Below are positions 44,960 to 51,836 of a stretch of 64,000 nucleotides of DNA, piece after piece; positions within the stretch are counted from its first letter, which is position 1, and the number at the start of each line of letters is the position of its first letter. The stretch comes from Paraburkholderia atlantica. GTDB lineage: Bacteria; Pseudomonadota; Gammaproteobacteria; Burkholderiales; Burkholderiaceae. The stretch lies in NCBI RefSeq assembly GCF_009362785.1, contig NZ_WHNQ01000017.1, positions 1-64,000 on the forward strand. The letters are read 5' to 3'. The position numbers and the translations under genes were made by a program. The notes under the pieces were generated by a model. It was not told where the DNA came from, searched no databases, and saw only the letters and a program-made list of their open reading frames with translations.

Positions 44960-45829
44960 ATGTTTGTCGCAATCGGCTGGGTCGTGGTAATCGGTTCTGT
45001 GATCGGAAGTTTTGTTGGCGTCGGCGGACATCTGCCGGCACTCGTACAGCCATTCGAATTGCTATGTATTTTCGGTGCGGCGATCGGCGCGTTCGTCGTT
45101 AGCAATCCGACCTCGACGCTGAAGAAAACCATCAAGGTGCTGCCGTCGTGCTTCAAGAGCGGCGGCTATACGAAAGAGAAATATCTGCAGCTGATCGCGC
45201 TGCTGTACGAACTGCTGCAAAAGGCACGCAAGGAAGGGATGATGGCGCTCGAAAGCGACGTCACCAACCCGGAAGAGAGCGTGATTTTCCAGAAGTACTC
45301 GCACGTGCTGGAGGATCATCATCTGCTCGATTTCATCGTCGACTATCTGCGCATGATCTCGGGCGGCAACGTCAACGTGCACGAAATGCAGGACCTGATG
45401 GACGAGGAGCTGGCCACGCATCACGCGGAAGCGTCGGTGGCGGCCAACGCGATTCAGAAGATGGCCGACGGCCTGCCCGCGTTCGGCATCGTCGCCGCGG
45501 TGATGGGTGTCGTGCACACGATGGGCTCGGTCGGCGCGCCGCCCGCCGTGCTCGGCGAGATGATCGCGGGCGCGCTGGTCGGCACCTTCCTCGGCATTCT
45601 GCTCGCGTATGGCTTTATCGGCCCCGTCGCCGATCTGCTGAACGCGAAAGGCCGCGCCGAAGCCAAGCCGTATCAATGCGTGAAGGCGGTGTTGCTCGCA
45701 TCGCTGTCGGGCTACGCGCCGCCGGTCGCGGTGGAATTCGGCCGCAAGGTCCTGTTCACCGCCGACCGCCCGAGCTTCCAGGAACTCGACGACGCGGTGC
45801 GCGCGACCAAGATGCCGAAGTCGGCCTGA
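44960..45829 (+). CDS. motA: Flagellar motor stator protein MotA
   Basis: About 289 residues with four membrane segments. MFVAIGWVVVIGSVIGSFVGVGG begins TM1; the cytoplasmic loop contains the torque-generating charged region (residues about 70-150). The conserved proline lies in DGLPAFGIVAAVMGVVHTMG, followed by TM4. GGAG precedes the start. motB follows after 14 bases. No other flagellar or chemotaxis gene is adjacent. Confidence 0.93.
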   Translation: MFVAIGWVVVIGSVIGSFVGVGGHLPALVQPFELLCIFGAAIGAFVVSNPTSTLKKTIKVLPSCFKSGGYTKEKYLQLIALLYELLQKARKEGMMALESDVTNPEESVIFQKYSHVLEDHHLLDFIVDYLRMISGGNVNVHEMQDLMDEELATHHAEASVAANAIQKMADGLPAFGIVAAVMGVVHTMGSVGAPPAVLGEMIAGALVGTFLGILLAYGFIGPVADLLNAKGRAEAKPYQCVKAVLLASLSGYAPPVAVEFGRKVLFTADRPSFQELDDAVRATKMPKSA

Positions 45830-45843
45830 CCCGGGGCGGCAAC

Positions 45844-46878
45844 ATGAGAGAAAGAAGATCGCGCGCGGCGCAGGTAGAAACGCCCGCGCCGGTGATCGTG
45901 CGCCGTTCGAGGAAGGGCGACGAGCACGGCACTCATCATGGCGGCGCGTGGAAGATCGCCTACGCCGACTTCGTCACCGCGATGATGGCGTTTTTCCTGC
46001 TGATGTGGCTGCTCGGCTCGACGTCGAAATACGACAAGCAGGGCATCGAGGATTACTTCAACACGCCGCTGTCGAGTCTGCTCGGCGGCAATGAAGGCAC
46101 CGCAGCGGCGCGGCCGAGCGTCGTGCAGGGCGGCGGGCGCGACATCTCCGATACGCGGCACGGCGTCGGCACGAAGAGCCAGACCGAGCCGACTCCGCCG
46201 CGCGCCGCGACGCCCGCGGTCACGCCGATGGATGCGGAGCGCTTGCAGCAGTTGAAGGCGAAACTCAGCGCACTAATCGAGCAGAGCCCCGTGCTGAACG
46301 CGTTCAGGGACCAGATCCGCATCTCGATCACGAACGAGGGCCTGCGCATCGAGATCGTCGATTCGCAGAACCGGCCGATGTTCGCGTCCGGCAGCTCGAA
46401 GCTGCAGCCGTACGCGGTGACGATCCTCACGCAGATCGGCGCCGCGCTGAACGACGTGGACAACCGCATTTCGATCGCGGGCCACACCGACGCGGTGCCC
46501 TACACGGCCGGCCCCGAAGGCTACTCGAACTGGGAGCTGTCGTCCGAGCGCGCGAATGCCGCGCGGCGCGCGCTGGTTGCCGGTGGCATGCACGGCGAAA
46601 AGCTGCTGCAGGTGCGCGGCCTCGCCGACGTGCTGCCGCTGAACAGCCACGTCGCCGACGAGCCGACCAACCGGCGCATCAGCATCCTCGTGCTGAACAA
46701 GGCCGCGGAGCAGGCGTTCTTCCACGACGGCGGCCGCGCCACGCTCGATGAATCGTCGCCGGTGGGCGCAGCGCTTCCGGCCTGGTCGGCGCGGCTGCAA
46801 CCGGGTTCGCGACCCGCTTTACAACCCGCTTCGCAGCCTGCTGTCCAACCTGTCATCGCCACTCGTAGTACCCCGTAG
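45844..46878 (+). CDS. motB: Flagellar motor stator protein MotB
   Basis: About 344 residues. The proton-carrying aspartate is D42 in AYADFVTAMMAFFLLMWLL, within the single transmembrane segment. The C-terminal OmpA-like peptidoglycan-binding domain spans about 175-285 (SIAGHTDAVPYT, NWELSSERANAARRAL, EPTNRRISILVLN). The C-terminal tail after residue about 315 is glutamine/proline-rich (ALQPASQPAVQPV). With MotA it forms a proton-driven stator. Confidence 0.93.
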   Translation: MRERRSRAAQVETPAPVIVRRSRKGDEHGTHHGGAWKIAYADFVTAMMAFFLLMWLLGSTSKYDKQGIEDYFNTPLSSLLGGNEGTAAARPSVVQGGGRDISDTRHGVGTKSQTEPTPPRAATPAVTPMDAERLQQLKAKLSALIEQSPVLNAFRDQIRISITNEGLRIEIVDSQNRPMFASGSSKLQPYAVTILTQIGAALNDVDNRISIAGHTDAVPYTAGPEGYSNWELSSERANAARRALVAGGMHGEKLLQVRGLADVLPLNSHVADEPTNRRISILVLNKAAEQAFFHDGGRATLDESSPVGAALPAWSARLQPGSRPALQPASQPAVQPVIATRSTP

Positions 46879-46954
46879 TATTTTCGCAACCGCCGGCTCG
46901 CATGCGCGCGAAAGCATATGCGACCGCGCGCGCACCGCGCGTAGAATCGAGCGC

Positions 46955-47638
46955 ATGCGCCCTACCCTCGTTCCGCAGCGCGAGTCCGAGCTGCCGCTGC
47001 ATACGCCCAGTGTGTCGTCGCTGACGTTGGCGGCGGTCATTGCGCTGATCGCGTGGATGGCAATCCTCGCGCAGGCCGACCTGACGATCGATCGCACGCT
47101 CGCGCGCGGTCTCACCGTGTTCGACGCGCTCGCGCGCATGAGCAGCTACCTGACCAATCTGACCGTGCTCGCCAGCGCATTCTGCTTCACCTGCGTCGCG
47201 CAGTGGAAGCACCGCTCGCCGCTCGTGCGCTTTTTCCGACAGCCGACCGTCGTGACTGCGGTGGTCGCGTACATGGTGTTCGTCGGCATAGCGTACAACG
47301 TGCTGTTGCGCGGACTGTGGCCGCTGTCGCCCTACCGGCTCCTGCTCAACGAGTCGCTGCACAGCGTGCTGCCGATGCTCGCCGCGCTCTACTGGGTGCT
47401 GTTCGTGCCGCGCTTCCATCTGCGCTTGCGCCACTGCCTGTTATGGCTCGTCTATCCGCTCGCCTATCTCGGCATCACGTTCTGGCGCGGCAGCCTGTCG
47501 GATTTCTATCCGTATCCGTTCATCGACGTCGAAACGCTCGGGCTGCGCCAGGTGCTCGTCAATTCCGCGCTGCTGTTCGGCGGTTTTCTGATGCTGCTGG
47601 CGGTCTTCGTCGGCATCAATTCCAGGCGCCGACGATGA
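46955..47638 (+). CDS. Pr6Pr family membrane protein
   Basis: About 227 residues with six hydrophobic segments. TNLTVLASAFCFTC, YRLLLNESLHSVLPMLAALYWVLF and YPLAYLGITFWRGSLSDFYPYPFID fit the Pr6Pr (FAR-17a/AIG1-like) family, integral membrane proteins of unknown function whose eukaryotic relatives hydrolyse fatty-acid esters of hydroxy fatty acids. The start at 46955 is preferred over one further upstream that overlaps motB. Confidence 0.8.
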   Translation: MRPTLVPQRESELPLHTPSVSSLTLAAVIALIAWMAILAQADLTIDRTLARGLTVFDALARMSSYLTNLTVLASAFCFTCVAQWKHRSPLVRFFRQPTVVTAVVAYMVFVGIAYNVLLRGLWPLSPYRLLLNESLHSVLPMLAALYWVLFVPRFHLRLRHCLLWLVYPLAYLGITFWRGSLSDFYPYPFIDVETLGLRQVLVNSALLFGGFLMLLAVFVGINSRRRR

Positions 47639-47819
47639 TGTTCCAGCACATTCCATCTGGCCGGATGCGTTGCGCCGCGTTGCCGGGCGCACTTCTTGCA
47701 CCCCTTTCGTCACTGACGCAGGCTGACGCCGCACTGGCGCGGCTTGCGCGGCGCCCTTGTGCGGGCGTGTTGCAATTGCAGCGGGCCCGCACGTAAATAT
47801 GACTACAGGAGCGATGCAT

Positions 47820-48086
47820 ATGGACACGAATTCAGCGGCAGGCGCGGTAAAGGAAGTCGCCGGCAAGGTGCAAAGCGCGGTCGGCGACGCAGTCGGCGAC
47901 ACCAGCGCGCAGGTGGCGGGCAAGGCGCGCGAGTTGAGCGGCAAAGCGCAGCAGTTATGCGCGAACACGACGAGCCTCGTGCGCGACACGACGGCCGAAA
48001 ACCCGTTCACGACGCTGGCCGTCGTCGCACTCGCCGGGTTCGTGATGGGCGCGCTGTGGTCGCGCGGCGGGCGCGACTACGACTAA
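47820..48086 (+). CDS. CsbD/DUF883-like small stress protein with C-terminal membrane segment
   Basis: About 88 residues. An amphipathic helical part (AVKEVAGKVQSAVGDAVGD, then KARELSGKAQQL) resembles the CsbD-like repeat; a hydrophobic segment follows (FTTLAVVALAGFVMGALWS) and the end is RGGRDYD, as in DUF883 proteins. The start at 47820 is chosen because AGGAG lies 8 bases before it; ATGs at 47814 and 47799 are too close to it or lack a site. Probably a membrane-associated stress protein. Confidence 0.75.
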   Translation: MDTNSAAGAVKEVAGKVQSAVGDAVGDTSAQVAGKARELSGKAQQLCANTTSLVRDTTAENPFTTLAVVALAGFVMGALWSRGGRDYD

Positions 48087-48143
48087 AGCAGGCACGGCGC
48101 ACCGGATTTTAAACGCCGATCGACAGTGCGAAGCAGTCGCACC

Positions 48144-48176
48144 AAAGCGGGCGCTCTGCTACAAGCGGATCGCCCG
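48144..48176 (-). terminator. Weak hairpin after xthA
   Basis: AGCGGGCG and CGCCCGCT arms separated by about 17 bases, just after the xthA stop on the minus strand. There is no real T-run. Confidence 0.3.
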
Positions 48177-48184
48177 CTGCTTTA

Positions 48185-48994
48185 CTAGCCGCTCTTCTTC
48201 TTGCGGCCGGCGCCCATCTCCAGTTCGATCCACGTCGGCGCGTGGTCGCTGGCGTGCGGTTCGCCGCGCACCCAGCGGTCGACGCCCGCGTTGCGCAGAC
48301 GCGGCGCGAGATCGGCGCTCAGCAGCAGATGATCGATGCGCAGCCCCGAATTCGTGTCCCAATGACGGCGGAAATAATCCCAGAACGTGTACACGCGCTT
48401 GTCGCCGAAATGCGTGCGCAGCGCATCGGTCCAGCCTTGCGCGAGCAGCTTGCGATAGCGCTCGCGGCTCTCCGGCTGCAACAGCGCGTCCTTTAGCCAC
48501 GAGCGCGGGTTGTAGATGTCTTCGTCGGTCGGCACGACGTTGAAGTCGCCTGCGATCACGACCGGGTGGCCGCTCTCGTAGAGTTGCGCCGCATGCGCGA
48601 TCAGATGATCGAACCACGCGAGCTTGTAGTCGAACTTGGGGCCCGGCTGCGGATTGCCGTTCGGCAGGTACAGACACACGATCAGCACGCCGCCGACCGC
48701 AGCCTCGATGTAACGGCTATGCGTGTCGTCTTCGAAACCGGGCAAACCGCGCCGCCGTTCGAGCGGCGCGTCGCCTTTGGCCAGAATCGCCACGCCGTTC
48801 CACGCGCTCTGGCCTTGCCACACGGAGCCATAGCCGGCTTCGCGCAATGCGTCGACGGGAAACGCGCTATCCACCGCCTTCAGTTCCTGCAGACACACGA
48901 CGTCCGGCGCCTCGCGCTCGAGCCATTGCAATAGCGCTGCCTGGCGCGAACGGATTCCGTTGATATTGAACGTCGCAATGCGCAGCTTCGCCAT
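48185..48994 (-). CDS. xthA: Exodeoxyribonuclease III
   Basis: About 269 residues, the full length of ExoIII. It is a Mg-dependent AP endonuclease and 3'-5' exonuclease for base-excision repair. MAKLRIATFNINGIRSR, VVCLQELKAVD, the catalytic DFNVVPTDEDIYNP, GLRIDHLLLS and ASDHAPTWIEL are all conserved. GGAGGG lies upstream of the ATG. Single gene, divergent from YjdM. Confidence 0.95.
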   Translation of the reverse strand: MAKLRIATFNINGIRSRQAALLQWLEREAPDVVCLQELKAVDSAFPVDALREAGYGSVWQGQSAWNGVAILAKGDAPLERRRGLPGFEDDTHSRYIEAAVGGVLIVCLYLPNGNPQPGPKFDYKLAWFDHLIAHAAQLYESGHPVVIAGDFNVVPTDEDIYNPRSWLKDALLQPESRERYRKLLAQGWTDALRTHFGDKRVYTFWDYFRRHWDTNSGLRIDHLLLSADLAPRLRNAGVDRWVRGEPHASDHAPTWIELEMGAGRKKKSG

Positions 48995-49183
48995 GATCGT
49001 CCCTCCGTCGCTATGGCACCGCGAGCACCGACCCCATTTTGGCGCGGTTGGCCCGTTCCAAATTTATCACCCGCAAATTTCCATCCCGCTCGAATTGTCG
49101 ACATCCGCTGCAAAGCTACCCGCAAGTCTGTTCAATGGCGCCCAAAGCAAATGCTAATCGGACGGTAACACGATGTGTATTGC

Positions 49184-49256
49184 ATTATAATCTTGTGCGC
49201 CCATGAGCCGCCGGCGCGACGCCGACTCTGGCGAGGCGGGTTGCCCGCCTTTTTTA
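49184..49256 (+). ncRNA. Candidate short transcript or attenuator upstream of yjdM
   Basis: A good -10 (TATAAT at 49186-49191) is followed about 43 bases later by an intrinsic terminator: GGCGGG-TTG-CCCGCC with six Ts at 49236-49256. The unit lies in the 297-base gap between xthA and yjdM, ending about 36 bases before the yjdM start. A -35 cannot be recognised clearly. It could be a small RNA or a leader that attenuates yjdM. Confidence 0.4.
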
Positions 49257-49291
49257 CTGACTGACTTGAAACCGTTTCAATGGAAGCTGCA

Positions 49292-49636
49292 ATGAACGCT
49301 GCCCCCGCATGCCCGCAATGCGCAATGGAAAACACCTACCCTGACGGCACGCTGTACGTGTGCGCGGACTGCGGTCACGAATGGTCGGCGAACGCTGGCG
49401 CCGACGCGAGCGACGAACCCGCGGGCAGCGTCGTCAAGGATGCAAATGGCAACGTGCTGGCCGACGGTGATTCGGTCGTGCTGATCAAGGATCTGCGCGT
49501 CAAGGGTTCGTCGATCACGCTGAAGATGGGCACCAAGGTGAAGAGCATCCGGATCGTCGGCGGCGATCACGAAATCGACTGCAAGACCGACGCCGGCAGT
49601 TTCATGCTCAAGGCCTGCTTTCTGAAGAAGGTCTGA
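49292..49636 (+). CDS. yjdM: Zinc-ribbon protein YjdM (PhnA)
   Basis: About 114 residues. The N-terminal zinc ribbon has CPQC and CADC motifs (residues about 6-27). The C-terminal SH3-like domain carries GNVLADGDSVVLIKDLRVKGSS, KVKSIRIV and FMLKACFLKKV. It was once linked to phosphonate use, but no such role is proven. The start at 49292 is taken because GGAAG is 5 bases upstream; the in-frame ATG at 49280 is an alternative. Confidence 0.88.
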   Translation: MNAAPACPQCAMENTYPDGTLYVCADCGHEWSANAGADASDEPAGSVVKDANGNVLADGDSVVLIKDLRVKGSSITLKMGTKVKSIRIVGGDHEIDCKTDAGSFMLKACFLKKV

Positions 49637-49639
49637 GGG

Positions 49640-49666
49640 GCCGTTCGCCGTTGGCGGCCCCGCTCC
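49640..49666 (+). terminator. Hairpin after yjdM
   Basis: GGGGCCG and CGGCCCC arms with an 11-base spacer immediately after the yjdM stop codon. No T-run follows, so termination is uncertain. Confidence 0.3.
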
Positions 49667-49725
49667 GAGGCGCGATCCGCGCGGCATGATTCAATCGACT
49701 GGTTGGCTACCCGAGCATACCGAGA

Positions 49726-50562
49726 ATGGCTGAGGATCGAACCTCGTACGACGCGTTCGTCAAATTCCTGTCCACGCCAATCAGTGATGGGCAACCGTTC
49801 GTGCTGGAGACGCAGCACGCGGTGTCGCTACACTTCGATCACTTCGCCACTCAGAGCTTCATGTCGCTCAGGAACCCGGAGAAGCTCACGCTCGGCTATA
49901 CCCGCGCGATGATGGGATTTCTGTTGCTGCGGCCCGCCCCCACGCACATCTGCATGATCGGACTAGGTGGGGGATCGCTGGCGAAATATTGCTATCGGCA
50001 TCTGCCTGAGGTCGCGATCGACGCAGTCGAGATCAGCCCCGAGGTGATCGCGCTGCGTGACGTATTCAGGATTCCCGCGGACGACGCGCGTTTCAAGGTG
50101 ATTTGCGCCGATGGCGCGGACTACCTGATGCAGGATGACATCCGCACGGACGTGATCCTGCTCGATGCGTTTGTCGCGGAAGGGATGGCGAGCCGTTGTG
50201 CGAACCTCGCATTCTTCGCCGCCTGTCGCGAGCGCTTGACCGAAACGGGCGTCCTCGTCATCAACTTGACGGACGACGATCCGGCCATACCGCAGCACCT
50301 CGAGTGGCTGAGATCCGTATTTGGCGTTTGCTATGCGATCGTTCGGTGCGGCGACGACAGCAACTTCGTCGCGTTCGCCTGGAAAAGCGGGCGGCGTTTG
50401 CCGCCCAGGCAAGTGCTATTCGAGCGCGCCCTGTCGTTTGCCTTTGCGGACGAACTCAAACTGTCCGCCACTGCTCGCCATCTGAAAGAGGGCGAGCGCC
50501 TCGATCCGAAGCGGCTGGTCTGGCGTGAGCAAGGACAAGGGCATTGGGAAATCGGCGGTTGA
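49726..50562 (+). CDS. Spermidine synthase-like methyltransferase-fold protein
   Basis: About 278 residues. The aminopropyltransferase/Rossmann motif is CMIGLGGGSLAKYCYR, followed by IDAVEISPEVIALRDVF and ICADGADYLMQ, as in SpeE. AFVAEGMASRCANLAFFAACRERLTETGVLVIN is the C-terminal family block. The canonical gatekeeping residues for polyamine binding are not obvious, so it may be a spermidine-synthase relative with another substrate. Single gene, no speD nearby. Confidence 0.8.
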   Translation: MAEDRTSYDAFVKFLSTPISDGQPFVLETQHAVSLHFDHFATQSFMSLRNPEKLTLGYTRAMMGFLLLRPAPTHICMIGLGGGSLAKYCYRHLPEVAIDAVEISPEVIALRDVFRIPADDARFKVICADGADYLMQDDIRTDVILLDAFVAEGMASRCANLAFFAACRERLTETGVLVINLTDDDPAIPQHLEWLRSVFGVCYAIVRCGDDSNFVAFAWKSGRRLPPRQVLFERALSFAFADELKLSATARHLKEGERLDPKRLVWREQGQGHWEIGG

Positions 50563-50585
50563 CCGGCGCGAGGTCAACCCGGGCG

Positions 50586-50771
50586 TCAGCGGCCACGCTT
50601 GGCGAGCGGGCTCTTGGTCTTGTAGGTCACGCCGTGACGCTCGAGATACTCGCGGATCAGTTGGCGGACGACTTGTGACGGCGTCAGATCCTGCGCCGAG
50701 CAGAGCATTTCAAATGCCTCTTTCTTGGCGGGGTCGATCAGGACGGTCAGGCGTGCGGTTTTCGTTTCCAT
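50586..50771 (-). CDS. Ribbon-helix-helix protein (CopG-like)
   Basis: About 61 residues. METKTARLTVLIDPAKKEAFEML gives the DNA-contacting beta strand, then helix 1 and a helix 2 (TPSQVVRQLIREYLERHG) as in CopG/MetJ/Arc repressors, with a basic tail. It is probably a DNA-binding regulator, or the antitoxin-like half of a pair; no toxin gene is adjacent. A -10-like TATAAT lies about 30 bases upstream on the minus strand. Confidence 0.75.
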   Translation of the reverse strand: METKTARLTVLIDPAKKEAFEMLCSAQDLTPSQVVRQLIREYLERHGVTYKTKSPLAKRGR

Positions 50772-50879
50772 TGCGAGGACGGGTCGGCAAATATGCTAAC
50801 CAAATTATAATGCATTTGCTTTCGACGGCACGACCAGAACCGGCATTTCAGGCCAGCATTCTCCCCGCCTCGCGTGAGC

Positions 50880-51647
50880 TCAGTGCCTGCGCTCGAACCG
50901 GCAGAGATAGGTCAGCAGATCATCGACGACGGGCACGATCGCGAGCGTGACGAGTACGCCAGCGAGCGGCACGGTCGACACGTAGCCCACATGCTTGAAA
51001 CCGATTGCGCCGAGCAGGCCGCCCACGAAGAACGCCGCTAGCATCGTGCCGTGGATCCTCAGCTTCGCGCGGTTTGCGATGACCGCGTGCTCGTCGTCGA
51101 CGAGCGCCGACCGATTCCAGTAAAAAAGCTTACCCAACTCGATACCGAGGTCCGTGACGATACCGGTCATGTGCGTCGTCCGGATCTCCGCGCCCGACAG
51201 CTTGGTGATCATCGCATTCTGCAGCCCCATGATGAAGCACAGCAGGATCACGGTCAGAGGGACGAAGAAGGCTTCGCGTAGCGCGAGGTGGCTGCCGAGC
51301 AGACCGAACAGCAACAGCAGCGCGGCCTCGACCACCAGCGGCAGCACGTACTGGCTTTGCAGGCTGCGGCGGCGCCCCCAATTGACGAGCACGGCCGAGC
51401 AACCCGCTCCGACCAGAAACGATGCCAGCGAACCGATGCCGGCCAGCACCAGCCGGAGGTCCCCGAGCGCCGCCTGGTCCGCGATCGCCGACACGATGCC
51501 GCTCATGTGCGACGTGTATTGCCTGACCGCGAGGAAGCCGCCGGCATTGGTGGCACCGGCGACGAAGGCGAGAGAAAACCCGAGCTGACGGTTCGCGCTC
51601 GTGCTGCGGTGTTTTCCCGTCAGGCTTCGAAAGTACTGCGCAGGCAT
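50880..51647 (-). CDS. DUF1275/YoaK-family membrane protein
   Basis: About 255 residues with six or seven hydrophobic segments. FVAGATNAGGFLAVRQYTSHMSGIVSAIAD and FIMGLQNAMITKLSGAEIRTTHMTGIVTDLG are DUF1275 hallmarks. Function is unknown; the family has transporter-like topology. It is divergent from the hyf operon, so the shared 189-base region, which holds two dyads, may control both. The start at 51647 is an ATG; a TTG five codons earlier is an alternative. Confidence 0.82.
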   Translation of the reverse strand: MPAQYFRSLTGKHRSTSANRQLGFSLAFVAGATNAGGFLAVRQYTSHMSGIVSAIADQAALGDLRLVLAGIGSLASFLVGAGCSAVLVNWGRRRSLQSQYVLPLVVEAALLLLFGLLGSHLALREAFFVPLTVILLCFIMGLQNAMITKLSGAEIRTTHMTGIVTDLGIELGKLFYWNRSALVDDEHAVIANRAKLRIHGTMLAAFFVGGLLGAIGFKHVGYVSTVPLAGVLVTLAIVPVVDDLLTYLCRFERRH

Positions 51648-51693
51648 AGGATCTTCACTCAATCGCTTGAAACAACAGCAAATACGTGGCGGA

Positions 51694-51724
51694 CATGTGG
51701 CTCACATGATAATGACATTATCAT
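51694..51724. promoter_or_regulatory. Two overlapping perfect dyads upstream of the hyf operon
   Basis: CATGTG-GCT-CACATG at 51694-51708 overlaps ATGATAATG-A-CATTATCAT at 51706-51724. The second is a perfect 19-base dyad. It resembles Fur-type hexamers (GATAAT/ATTATC) but with a 3-base rather than a 1-base centre, so Fur is not assigned. The pair lies 113-143 bases upstream of hyfB and 47-77 bases upstream of the divergent YoaK-like gene, ideal for regulating both. Confidence 0.65.
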
Positions 51725-51836
51725 ATCCTGTTATCCAGATTGGTTTCTGATGTCATAATGCGCTTCGAGTGAGGCCGGCAAGCCGGAGCTCATTCCATGC
51801 TCCTCGTCCAATCCGAGCGTACTGGAGACATTCCGG

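Noticed and set aside
50586..50771. The ribbon-helix-helix protein considered as an antitoxin of a toxin-antitoxin pair
   Set aside because: No small toxin-like gene is adjacent: the next genes are a spermidine synthase-like protein and a membrane protein. It is kept as a possible regulator only.
51706..51724. The 19-base dyad called as a Fur box
   Set aside because: Half-sites look Fur-like, but the centre is 3 bases between the 7-base arms rather than the 1 base of the 7-1-7 Fur motif, and the downstream genes are not iron-uptake genes.
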